A DNA stretch of 64,000 nucleotides from Silene conica (lineage: Eukaryota; Streptophyta; Magnoliopsida; Caryophyllales; Caryophyllaceae), in NCBI GenBank assembly GCA_029255685.2, contig CM055318.2, forward strand, positions 30,182,001 to 30,246,000, given 5' to 3'. The notes beneath the pieces were generated by a model. The model did no database searches. It was not told where the DNA came from and saw only the letters and a list, made by a program, of their open reading frames with translations. Made by a program: the position numbers and the translations under genes. Shown here piece after piece: positions 21,247-32,302 of the stretch (its first letter is position 1; the number at the start of each line of letters is the position of its first letter).

Positions 21247-23121
21247 ATAGTTTTTAACCGAGTGCAAATTGCACGGGTATAGTTTTAATAACATCAATAC
21301 AATGATTAATATTTTAAATAGTTAAATTAAAATATATGTATTTTTTATATTCTGTTTTTTTTATAATAATAATAGTTTAAAATGTGCAAAAATTATAAGG
21401 TTTGAACTTTACACATGTTTTAAATCCGTGAAAAAAGCGCGAATTCAGTATAAAAACATGATAATAAAATTGTTAGATCTACTTATTCTATTGGATAAGC
21501 TCAATATCTATAACAAATTTCTTTAGATTATTATTTTAACGGAATGCTCTAAAATTTACTAGAATTTTATAGTTCATTTATTTTGTTAACTTTTTGTAGA
21601 TCTCATTTTTAAAATTAAAAATTAAAACATTACTATTTATTAACATTTTTGTTGAAAAATATTTCTTATTCAAGAAAATTTACTGAAATTTAGTAATATC
21701 TCAAAAATTTGTTATTATGATGGTCAAAATGTTAGACTTAAAAACTTGTAAAAAAACATAATAATGTTATTTGTTTTACCATTTTTTTATCATTTATATT
21801 TTTATTGTCTAATAATGTTTTGGGTTAATTGATAGCAATAATACAAACTATGTCTCATCTGCTCAAATTAATATGAACTATAAAAATACCCAAAAAAAAT
21901 ACCAACTATGCCATCATTTAACTCGTATCACTTCTACTCTCTTATTTACTTGTTGTAACCGGTAAACCTTGTTTAATTGCAGGTTACCTCTTTTTTTTTT
22001 TTTTTTTTTACCTTAATCACTCTATAATACTCTTCCTTCATTGTTGTACTGCAACAACTATCTTCTTCCTCTCTTAAATATTTTCTCTCTCTTTCTCCCT
22101 CTTTATTTTCTTCACCCTTTAACTTCATGTCAACCATTTTTATTTTTACTTGATGTCTTCTTCATCTTGTAACTCTTCCTTTAGAAATGCGCATAGATCG
22201 ATTTTGTACTATATTTAGTGTCACATATTCATCAGGCATTCCCTAACCAAGATCAAATGCATAATGATTCAGTAATGTACTATAAAAATCAACAATGACA
22301 GTCGTCATAATGATTAAGTTTAAGATTAAAACGAATTATCTGATCAAAATCAAATAAAAACTAATTAAACACACAATTGAACAGATCTGGAAAACAAAAA
22401 CAACATTCGTGATAATGATGAAGATTAAGAATATAATTTTACCTTACTCATCGTGTCTGCAACAATGGCGGCCAAGCAACTTCTACAGTAAGAGCAACCA
22501 GAATTAATGACGAAGATGAATAGTCGAACTGGGGATGGATTGATTATGGATGATGGAAATTGATTAAGGATGATGAAGATGAAAAGGGGGGAAATTTGGG
22601 TAATTTAGGGTTTAACTGACGAAAAAGGGAAAATAAGGTGAAAGGTAACTTATGTTTTGATTGGTAACCGGTTCATCAGGTTGTCCTTCACTCAACCCAA
22701 TACGAGTTAAATGATGGCATAGTTGGGATTTTTTTGGGTTTTTTTATAGTTCATATTAATTTGAGCAGGTGAGACATAGTTTGTATTATTGCTATCAATT
22801 AACCCTAATGTTTTTTTTTCATCTTTTTTATTTTACTTTTTTTTATTATTGATAGACTATGTGGACTATTGGGAAAATTCTGCATTTTTATATTGTATTA
22901 TTTATGCAACATAAATGGAATTGGGGTGTTGGTTCATTGAACTTTTGTATTGATTATTCGATAAAATTCTATTATCAAAGTTTGTTTTTAATAAATTATT
23001 AATTACATGTTTTTTGTGGTGGGTTCTACATTTATTTTAAAATAAAAAATAAAATAAAATGGATGTGATGATGTGGACACACGAAATTGCACGAAATGTT
23101 CTTGTCTTAATATAGATAAGA
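21247..23121 (-). mobile_element. Non-autonomous Helitron, split by a MULE MITE
   Basis: On the minus strand it starts TCTTATCTATATTAAGACAAG, the common plant Helitron 5' style, with A just before the TC (23122). Its 3' side has a hairpin CCGTGCAATTTGCACTCGG followed by TAAAAACTAT and a T, where CTAG would be standard. No Rep/helicase coding is present. Net length without the MITE is about 0.88 kb. The decayed 3' tetranucleotide keeps the right boundary uncertain by a few bases. Confidence 0.55.
21822..22805. mobile_element. MULE-type MITE with long inverted repeats
   Basis: It starts GGGTTAATTGATAGC, ends in the inverse, and has terminal inverted repeats of about 105 bp with few mismatches. 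A perfect 9-bp duplication TAATGTTTT (21813-21821, 22806-22814) is diagnostic of Mutator-like elements. It is 984 bp, has no transposase, and sits inside the Helitron, so it is younger. Confidence 0.92.
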
Positions 23122-24738
23122 TTAGGAGTAAATGATAGTATCAAATAATGACGAGTTAATAGGATGTTTTTATCGTTTTAAAGAGGCTTAACTTTCGTTT
23201 TTTAGTTTAACTATTATGTACTCCCTCCATTCATTTCCACTTGATACATTTGCTTTATGCACGGATTTTTACGCATTGTTAAAATATTAATAAAAGTACA
23301 ACAAATAGGTGTAAAGTGTAGTATTGTGTTGAAAAAGTGGGCCTTAATAGTGTTTTTATAGTATTATAGTATTAAAAGTACAATCAAATAAGGAAAGGTG
23401 CAAAGTGGATTCGAATGGACCGAAATGGAATAGGTGCAAAGTGGATATGAATGGAGGGAGTAGTAGTTATCGTAACGCATTTTGTAGTTGTAATTTGAAG
23501 TTGTTGTGTGTGTCTTGTCTTTGGAACCTTTTGGCAAGTCATTTGAACCAAGGCACGAATTAAGGAGAGAAGAAGAAACGAAGGGGAAAAGGCAAAGTCC
23601 AATGAAAAATGCAGCCTGCGGCATTTTCAGCACAGCCTGCAGGCGTACAGCTCAGACATGCGTTTCAAGACGTGGCATGTGTTTTACTCTGCCTTCGACT
23701 TATTTTGTGTTTTCAGACTTCTTTCTTGAGACCCACGAAGGTGTTTAACCTAAAAAAGTGTGCAGGCATATCTATAGAGAGAGTTTTGAAGAGAGGGGGA
23801 GTGATTGAAGCATCCACAACATCACACTAATCATATACTTCGTACTTCTCTAATGCAAAAGACACAAAGATGACATGACATCACAAATTTTCATTTTAGT
23901 CGACGTGTCACTATATTTGAATAATTGAAAAGGGAAAAATTTACAGTCAACTATTGAAATAAAAAACGAATCTGACATATTGAATTGGATTAAAATATTC
24001 CATATTCAAAATGGAATATTCATCGTTTGGTTAAGATATTATTTTTTTTAAAATTAATTTAATTCTTTTAATTATGGAGATTTAAAATCAATATGTCAAA
24101 TGCTCAAATTGTAGAGATTATGTATACTAATGAGCTATAGTAGTAAACGTATCCTAGAATTCTAAAGTTTAGGAACTGATGGCCGTTATTCTAGGGAGAA
24201 GAGTGTGAATGAAATTAAAAAAATCGATTGATTCCTAAATAACGAAAGTAGGATTAAATCACAATGAAGTTTGAATAATTTCACGGGTCTGCTTTAAAAG
24301 CTTAATATATTTTTAACATTTTCTATGATGATAATACTCGTCTTTTGGTGATAATTTTATTTGTAACAGATATATAATATATGGTTTAATCTATAATTTA
24401 AACCCGTGAAAATTCCAGGTTTAAAACCGTGAAGTCGGACAAAATTAGTCTTGCTCGGTTTATACATAAATGTGTACGCTCCAATTTGCTAGAATACATT
24501 TGCAATGTAAAACAATTCTTCACGTTAAGGGGATTCATTTTAATAAGAAACTTATTTATTTAATATAGTAAATGAGTGGTCGTTTAATAAAAATTAGATT
24601 GTCTTAGTGTAAGACGGCGCACGCAATAAATGTTGTTCTCTATATGAACATCTTTAGTAAATATAATCAAATTTACGTTTTTAACCCCATTATCTTTTTA
24701 CTACTTCTGTCTCAACGGATTCTTTACAGTTGCTTTTA
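23122..24738. other. Repeat-rich intergenic DNA
   Basis: Apart from the Stowaway at 23221-23460 no gene or complete element is recognised. Short inverted pieces with CCCGTGAAAATT / TTCACGGGT near 24283 and 24405 resemble Helitron terminal hairpins and may be Helitron debris. A half Stowaway-like end (CTTCTGTCTCAACGGATTC) at about 24704 is cut off by the Helitron that begins at 24739. Confidence 0.5.
23221..23460. mobile_element. Stowaway-type MITE
   Basis: Ends CTCCCTCCATTCATTTCCAC and its inverse with TA duplication (23219-23220, 23461-23462). It is 240 bp long. A short internal duplication (GTGCAAAGTGGAT twice) lies near its right end. Confidence 0.9.
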
Positions 24739-25303
24739 CTAGTGTAACACCCGTGAAAAATCACGGGGTTGTGTACACTTACTTTTAAAGACGACAAAGG
24801 TAAATTCATTTCATTATATAACAATTCTATTTATTCGAACAAATTGATTTTTAACGGGGATGTTTTGCATATAAGATATGTTCGGTCAAAAGGTGAATTT
24901 CCTGGTGCACTAATTTTCGAATATCTGTTAGCAATCATGAAAATATTTGGATTAATTATGATAACATGAATGAATAAGATATATAAGAAAAAACAATAAA
25001 CGATTAAAAAAAAGATTAAATAATTAATATGGAAAGTTATTGTCTTGTGGTGAATTGGTGACAGAACTTAAGTTGACGGACAAATAGGATAAATAAAATA
25101 ACTAATCAGGTAGAAATCTAAATTAAATGGGTGTATTAAAATTCGATAATCTAGGACAAAAATTACAGTTTCTCGAAAACCTCCTTGTAAACAACATTCG
25201 TATTCCTCCTTCTTTATCAAGAAGTAGCACTTTAAGACCTTTCTTACTTGTAACCCTAGATATAACAACGTACAATTGGCCTAAAAATAAGCTTAAGAAT
25301 GCG
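24739..25303 (-). mobile_element. Helitron 3' end with helicase C-terminus
   Basis: Read on the minus strand from about 25281, the frame gives GQLYVVISRVTSKKGLKVLL, the conserved C-terminal motif of PIF1-like Helitron helicases, and ends at a TAA near 25129. About 0.39 kb further on comes a hairpin (CCCGTGATTTTTCACGGG, 24747-24768) and CTAG followed by T (24739), the standard Helitron 3' terminus. The rest of the Rep/helicase gene is missing: the Athila remnant begins at about 25304. It is truncated and not functional. Confidence 0.75.
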
Positions 25304-25360
25304 TGATAAAATGAAAGACTAAGTGCGGGTTTATATAGGGCTCGAAAATACGAAAAGGGC

Positions 25361-25809
25361 CTCTCAGCCGGTCGACCGGCTGCCGGTCCGGGACCGGCTG
25401 AGAGTCCAAATATGGACTTCTGACTTTTTCTTCAAATGAACTCTGATTCCCAGCCGATCGGCCGGCTGCCGGTCTGGCACCGGCTGGGAGGCCAAAACCA
25501 TCAATCTGCATTTGTCCTTCAAATTCTTGGCTACAGGTACCCTCAGCCGGTGGACCGGCTGCCGGTTGTCCACCGGCTGGGATACCTTTTGCAGTAATCT
25601 GCCCCAACAAGCACATTTCTTCATTTCTTCATTCTTCAAAATTTGGCTAAGTATGGGAAATTGATCCCCAGCCGGCTAACCGGCTGCCGGCTGGGAACCG
25701 GCTGGGAGGCTGAATTTGAGCACTGGAACATTTCTTCACTTTTCGTCAAAATATCAAGTCAAGGCTCCCCAGCCGGCCGACCGGCCGCCGGTTGGGGACC
25801 GGCTGGGAG
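25361..25809. repeat. Five GC-rich palindromic modules in an LTR
   Basis: Units at about 25361, 25448, 25541, 25665 and 25765 follow the pattern CAGCCGG-N-CCGGCTGCCGG-N-ACCGGCTGGGAG and are about 44 bp each. They are spaced 85-125 bp apart by AT-rich sequence. Each can fold into nested hairpins. Overlapping Pro/Gly/Ala-rich reading frames in both directions are by-products. Confidence 0.85.
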
Positions 25810-26040
25810 GGCCTGGGAATGGTCTTGCTAAATCTTTCATAATTCTTCATAAATCGCTCCAAATTCACCTCGATTTCTCTCGTTTCTTCGCCCCCGCCGT
25901 AATACCTACAAAAAGTGGACAGAATAGGAATATACGAGGCAACGGACGTAAAAACACCTAAAGACACGCAAATCGAGGTCGAATCGTGACCGAAACTAAA
26001 GAAAATGTAAAGGAAATGATTACGAAAATGGAGCTCATCA

Positions 26041-26992
26041 CGGCCATATAATTAGCGCTATGATTTCTAATACTTTTATATATACAGTAATATCTTATGT
26101 ATATTATCTTTCAAGTGGAATACTACAAATTCATAAAAATTAATAATTCTATACACAACACATATTAATATCGAGTGGATTATGAGACTAAATATCGTGG
26201 AGACGTGTCTTCTTAATACACTTCCTTAAGAAGGAACAACTTGGCGAAACCTATTAACCGTATTTTAGTGATTCATGTTATCGAATATTATTAGATAAAT
26301 TTAGCGTAATATATTTTACTAAAGGGCTAATTAATCAACTTAATTTTATTAAAATTTGTTGAGAGTACGTAGTTTGGTCGATGGCTACAAATGTCAAATA
26401 AACACAATATGTAATTAAGTGGTAGCTGCAGTAGTTAACTATATTTATTAGATTGATTTTTTTATGATTGTGTATGCATTGACATACACCATTACACCCA
26501 TTCAAAAACCAAAACCTTAGATCTATCAAATAGAAGTTAAAATATTTTACCTAGTAAAGAATATAGATGCGATAAGAAAATTAGAAAACGTACCAAGAAT
26601 AAAATCGATATCCTATTTGGGTTTCTTAACAATAAGAGATCAGACATCAATAAATGTTGGGATGAAAAACATGTATACAATCATATATTTATCTAATGCA
26701 GAAGCCAAGTTGCTGACGTGGCATCACATAAAACAAGATCTGTCTTACGTGACGCGATTTAGAGCATCCTAACATATTGTCTAATAAAATTTGAATATAA
26801 GAGATTGCATTCCATAATTCCAGAAAAAATATTTGATTTCATTTGCATTAAATTGGTTGACGTGATTATGTATTTCAATTAACAATTAATTTGATTCCAT
26901 AAATTCCATAATTCTACACGTGATTTAATGTCAAGATTGCATTCCATAAGAACTCAAATTCTCGAGACTGAAAATATTTGAATATGATGACC
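26041..26992. other. 952-bp block between 16-bp direct repeats
   Basis: AAAATGGAGCTCATCA occurs at 26025-26040 and again at 26993-27008. Between them lies AT-rich sequence without homology I recognise, with no poly-A tail, inverted ends or reading frame. It could be an insertion with a 16-bp target duplication, or two LTR edges joined by rearrangement. Confidence 0.5.
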
Positions 26993-29304
26993 AAAATGGA
27001 GCTCATCAGAATTCCCCACACTTAAACCTTACTCGTCCTCGAGTAAGAGATCAAAGAACTATATAACCCTTATTAAAAGCAAAGAAACAACTAACTAAGC
27101 TACCTATAAGCCGAATCGGGTTTAGCTACACCCGTAGCCCTTTCAACTCACAATTTGACATTCATGAGGGAGAATGCCCTATTGCAAGGCAAGTAAGGTC
27201 TTGCTACAAAACTTTTGATGCCAACAAGTAAAAACAAAACACGTATAGACAAGCAACATGCATCGGAAAAGAAAGAAAACCGCTTGCCTCATTCAAGCGG
27301 CGGAAAACAACTAAAAGGGAACAAATTCAAAATCGTAAACTCCCTTACAAATATTAATTCTACAAGTCACTAAGGTAAGAAGGATGACAACAAAACACCG
27401 CCAAATCATGCTAAACTAGGCTACTTTCATAACCGTTATCCAAATACTTTTGTCAAGGGCGATCAGATGGAATGGAATGATAATCCCCGCAATGCTAAAG
27501 GCAAAAGATACAACAAGTCTAGATTCTTCACAAAGTAAAGGTCATGGGTCGTCCCAAGATCGACAAAACGGCATGGCAAAATTGATTTTTTGGAATGAAA
27601 TGCTCAAATCAATACAAAATGGTGGATTACAATCAAAACTTGACCTCATTCAATTTTTCATTTCTTTTTCATATCATGAGTTAGGATGAGGTTTGTCCCA
27701 CGCGTGCTAATGTCCTTTCCTTTCGCCAATCGCTTATTAGGCAACCGGTTAACCTCTAGACAATAGTTTATCGGGGTGACAATCACTCTGTCTTTGGGCG
27801 GTCGAATTCACAACCAAGTGGGAAGCCAACTCAATGGCTACCCTCCAAAGCACATCGAAGTGGTACGCCTCCACCAAAACAACATGTTCTTATTCTTTTT
27901 CAACAACCATTTTCTTTTCTTTTTCACTCGAGGTTTCTTTTTTTCTTTCAAAACATTTCCACTTCTTAGGATCATTGAAAAGAGCATTCCAAATTTATTC
28001 ATGAAAGTTATTTTTGGGTTGCCAAACCGCCAAGTCGAACAAGGTCACCAAGACAAGATAATCAAAACCATTTCGCATCACGGGGTTGGACAAGGTGACT
28101 CACATGCAAACCCTTGACTCGGTATTGGACCATGGTCAGACAGGCACTAGAAAAGCATGACCTAGGGTGTTTTAAAAATCATTCTAAAAGACAAAGTCAT
28201 AAGTAGAAGAATTATTTGCAACGGCCTAAACGATTTTGTCAAAGTTCTCAATTAGGCATTTTCAAAACATTATCCTAAATGCAACTATATGCCATGAATG
28301 CAACTAATATAGACATGTTATAATGCAAGTGAAATTATCAAACTACATGCCAAATAAGACTAAAGCATCTCCTAACAGCACAAAAGCACACAAGCCACAC
28401 GCAATCTCCACAATGTACTCCACATCCTCCAAATACAAGCCCATCCTCCTCATTTGCAACAAAAGAATGAAAATGAGAGTGAACTAGAGGTTGGAACGAT
28501 CATACCGTGGTGTCTTCATGATCCAAAGCAGTGTTCAAGCGAGTGTTACCTATGCGAAAGGAGAGAAAGCAAACACAAGTATATACAATTCTACACTAAT
28601 GAGGTAAAAACATGTTTTTGAATTTTTCAAATTTTTCGATTTTTTGGTATTTTTGAAGTTTTTCATACTTACAAAAGCAATCAAATATTCACAAGGTGGA
28701 TATTTTTCCTCCCCACACTTAAGATTTACATTGTCCTCAATGTAACAAAGTGCAAAGGGGGAAATGAAGAAAAAGAACGAAAACAACATGTTTTTGGCTT
28801 TTTTGAAATTTTTGAGAAAATAAAAACTTGTTTTTGTATTTTTTTTGAAATAAACGGTTCTTCCTCCCCACACTTATTTATATGCATAATGTGAGGAGGA
28901 AAACCGGAAAATAAAGAACATATTTTTGAAAATTTTTGGTTTTTCAATTTTTTTGGATTTTTGATTTTTAAGAAGGCAATAAAAACAAAAAGAGACAAAA
29001 GAAGATGAAAAACTAAAAACTAAACTAAATGCTCTAAACTACATGTATGCAAACTACATGTGACAATATGATACAAAAATATAAATCTAATGCATCTAAA
29101 TGAATGCAACTATATGCATCTAAACTAATGATTTGAAAACATGAAAAGGAAACTAAAACTAACTAAGTAAACTAAATTAACTACTCTAAATGCATGCTAG
29201 AAAGAAAATGCAAACTAAATCGAAATTTGCATTAAGGGAGTTACTTGCTTTGTTTTGGATTTTTCCATGGGAGCAAATTCATTACCAACCACCTCCAAAG
29301 GTGG

Positions 29305-30650
29305 TCACTCATCAAAGTGATCCTCGGACTCATAGCCTTCATTACCGGTTCCATCATCATCATTCCCATTGCCCTCATCGACCACCATGTAGTCGCCCGG
29401 GTTGGTCACAAAATCACGGAATGGAGAGGCACGCGACCCACTAGCTCCCGCGTCACTGAACCCACCACGGAAGGATGAATGCCTCGGAGGGCTCGAATCC
29501 TCATTTCCCCGGAAGTTGGGGGGAAAGATCGGGTTTGAAAAATAACCCGGGGCGACGTTAATCTCCCCGTAAAAATGACCCTCAGGAGGCACATAACCCC
29601 TATCAGGAGGCATGTAGTATGACGGGCGACCACCATCCGGATGATGGTAACCCTCGCGGACGGACCGATCATAACTCGGAAATGTACCATAAGCTTGATC
29701 ATGGTAGAGGTAATCAAGCCTATAGGTCAAATCTCTATGCCGCTCAGCGGCCAATGCTTGGCGCTGGTCTGCTAGATCCGCTGCACTCTTCATGCCCAAG
29801 TCAACCCGGGCCATGAAATCAACAAGCTCTTGGGGGCAAGAAGATGAAGATGAACCGGAGGCGGAGGTAGATCCCTGGAAGTATGAGGGACCACTCTGGA
29901 ACTGGGACATGGAAATGGAGGGCTGCTGAAAAGGCTCAAACTGGAGGTCGGTAGGAGTGGCACCGACTCTATCTCTGGCGTAAACTCTCGGGGCACGCTG
30001 GTCTGGCGGGAGGTCCTCGGGGTCCACCTCGATATCAATGAGGTAAGAGGTTTTCCCCGGCACAACTTTCATCAACTCGGTGCTTGGCAAAGGGACTGAA
30101 TTCTTGAATTTGTTGTCAACCCGAATCTGCCAATACTCTTTACGATCACTGGGGTTATACCGTACCCACCCCAAAGCATCCTGCAAGTATCGGCTAGATA
30201 ACACATTCTCACCCTGAATGAAGTCGACCTTGAAGTGCCTCTGACAACGGTAGTTGGCAATCAAAGTGACCATCCCCCCAACACAAATGGGGGTAGTAAG
30301 GTGAGGTTGGGATGCCAACCTACTCAAGTGAAGGGCCATATGGTGAGCAATGTTTAACTTCGGGCCACTAACCAAGTAACAACCAAGTATCTCAAGCTCT
30401 GTAGTAGTGAAGTTGTGCGGCTCATCCCTAGAGAAAACGGTCCACCCCATGAACCTATGCCATATCCTAATCGGTGCCAAATGCACCCTATTAACCGGTT
30501 TCTTTCGGTTTCTATCACTTACAAGACCGGTGATGGCTGTCCAAATGAGCTCGGTATCAAAGCCCTCCGGAGGCTTAATGGGCAATTTTCCGTCTAGCCC
30601 AAAAATTAAGGCAAATTCCTCTAAAGTTAAAAACAGGCCACCGTAAATAA
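29305..30650 (-). mobile_element. Athila third-ORF (env-position) region
   Basis: The region reads YGGLFLTLEEFALIFGL, HRFMGWTVFSRDEP, LEILGCYLVSGPKLN and VGGMVTLIANYRCQ, then a Ser/Gly/Tyr/Pro-rich and acidic tail. These are features of the long third open reading region of Athila-type plant retroelements, located between pol and the 3' LTR. Its function in the family is unproven. It is not a host gene. Confidence 0.7.
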
Positions 30651-30735
30651 TTAATTTATTTATCTCCAATATTATTAACTATATTCATCTAAAATTTAAA
30701 AAACAGACCCGTGAATTTTACGGGTTACAACCTAG
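30651..30735 (+). mobile_element. Helitron 3' terminus fragment
   Basis: A hairpin ACCCGTGAATTTTACGGGT (30707-30725) is followed by TACAAC and CTAG, then T (30736), which is the canonical Helitron 3' end and target base. Its body would extend leftwards, but the sequence to the left of about 30650 is Athila, so only the tip remains or the Helitron carries Athila sequence. Confidence 0.65.
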
Positions 30736-31624
30736 TTACATATGTTACAATAGCTGAATTTTTTTGAAAATTACAAAGTCAAAATAAAACTTGGACAATT
30801 AAAGTAAAAAACTACCTAATCATAATAGGAGTCAACTTAATAATATTAGAACCAGTAAGTGGATCATATATCCGATGTACTACCACCAAATTTATAGTTT
30901 TTGAGCATTATAGGCTTATAGCAATGTTTTCGAGTTTTGTTTTAAAAATAATGAGTATTGCTATAAAGTTCCCGAGTTCATTTATTAAAATATTAAACTA
31001 AAAAAATTACAGTAAAACTCAAAAACATTATATACAAATTTAGTTAAATTTTAGTTTTGACAGAAACAAATCTAACCTATAAATTTTAATAAGTTCAGTA
31101 AAACTCAAATGCTCAAAAGCAAGTAAAGTTTGAGATAATATACCCGATGTATCTTTTCTTTTTTCTCTATTAGAACTTACCTTGTAGCTTATTGGGAGTA
31201 CTCATTAAGGATGTATATTTGATGACAAAGAATCCACATGCTGACAAACTAAGAATATTTTCCTGAAAAAAATATATAAATGTAATTAGAAAATCACATT
31301 CAAAATAAAACTCACAATAATAACAAAACGCATTAGGCTAAAAAGGCATATATGATCGAAAATTAAAAAAATAAACTGATTAAATAGTACGTATTAAGGA
31401 TGTCATGTGTTATAGACCTCATAAGAGTCCTAAGCCATAAATAAACTGATTACTACATAATAATTATAAACCCAAATAAAATAAATAGTATAAAATTTGC
31501 AATTTACTCGGTTGTATTTTATGGAATATTCTGACTGTATTTGAAATTTACACGTTTGTAATATTATAATAGTTTTATGGAATGGAATATTTAGCTTAAA
31601 TTAGGGGTTTAATAGAAATAAATA

Positions 31625-31760
31625 TTTATGAAATATTTAATTTGGAATAAAATCAAAGATTTACACGATTCTATTTTATAGAATATTTAGGGAATAAAAT
31701 CAAAGATTTACACGGTTCTATTTTATGGAATATTTTATCAATGGTTTAATTAGGTTAAAT
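31625..31760. repeat. Imperfect tandem repeat, about 48-bp unit
   Basis: Two near copies of GGAATAAAATCAAAGATTTA followed by CACG and a TTCTATTTTAT block lie at about 31642 and 31690; weaker relatives occur from 31500. They form an AT-rich block 0.5 kb upstream of the MOM1-like gene. Confidence 0.65.
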
Positions 31761-32270
31761 ATTTATATTTATGGAATATTTAGGGAATATTTAGTGGAAT
31801 ATTTATGGAATAGTTAGGAAATGATGATTTAAACGTTTTTATTATAATATTATAATATTATAATACATACAAAAATATGACGTGTTATAAATTAGGGGTT
31901 CTGATTGGTCTACAAGATTGTCTTTTGGAAGGGTGAATGTGAGTGATAGAAAAAGTGAACGGTAAAACCTTATTGCGGCACGTATGCAGTTTGACATTTT
32001 GCTTTTATAGTATTAACGTTATTGATGATAATGATGATTGTAAGGGATGGTCTTAGTATCAAAAACTAAAAAGGCAAGTTTTTGGTGTGATGCTTCATCA
32101 CTTTGAGAGTTTCACCACCGGTCGATCAGTGAGTCACCCTGCTTCTCTCACTAGTCACCCAGTACTCTTATCCCGTAATTAGTGAACAAATCTGGCCAAC
32201 TTATCTCCTCCCTCTGTGTTTCTTCCTTAATCAATCAATCAATCAATAATAATCACCTCAGATCCCCCGG

Positions 32271-32291
32271 ATGTCTGGTAACCTAGTTTAA
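32271..32291 (+). promoter_or_regulatory. Upstream ORF of six codons before the MOM1-like start
   Basis: ATG TCT GGT AAC CTA GTT TAA (peptide MSGNLV) ends 11 bp before the main ATG at 32303. If it lies in the mRNA leader, it could lower translation of the main frame; inclusion in the leader is inferred from closeness. Confidence 0.5.
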
Positions 32292-32302
32292 GGCGAGAGA
32301 AA

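Larger units (their letters stand above)
25304..30650 (-). mobile_element. Athila-type gypsy element, 3' half only
   Basis: In minus-strand order it has a third open reading region like that of Athila elements (about 30.65-29.3 kb), a long non-coding stretch with the CTCGAGGACGAGTAAG and AAGTGTGGGGAATTC polypurine-like segments typical of this lineage (near 27.0 kb), then an LTR starting TGATGAGCTCC. The LTR's left edge near 25304 (TGAT...ATCA ends) is uncertain. gag, pol and the 5' LTR are absent. A foreign-looking 952-bp block interrupts it at the LTR edge. It is a broken fossil. Confidence 0.7.
30737..32302 (+). promoter_or_regulatory. Upstream region and 5' leader of the MOM1-like gene
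   Basis: This is AT-rich DNA without a gene on either strand. About 50-bp imperfect tandem units (ATTTACACGGTTCTATTTTATGG type, abbreviated) occur at about 31500-31760. A CAAT-rich run (four copies of AATC) at 32230-32248 and a short upstream frame at 32271 precede the start codon. The transcription start cannot be fixed by eye. Confidence 0.45.

Noticed and set aside
24743-24780. TGTAACACCCGTG as the start of a gypsy LTR
   Set aside because: It reads better as an inverted Helitron 3' end: hairpin, CTAG|T, and a Helitron helicase C-terminus at the right distance and strand. No LTR partner exists.
25293-25967. PAGGQPAAG-type frames in both directions
   Set aside because: Translations of the GC-rich palindromic modules in the LTR.
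29190-29816. Plus-strand frames opposite the Athila third-ORF region
   Set aside because: Antisense shadows of a long biased-composition frame.
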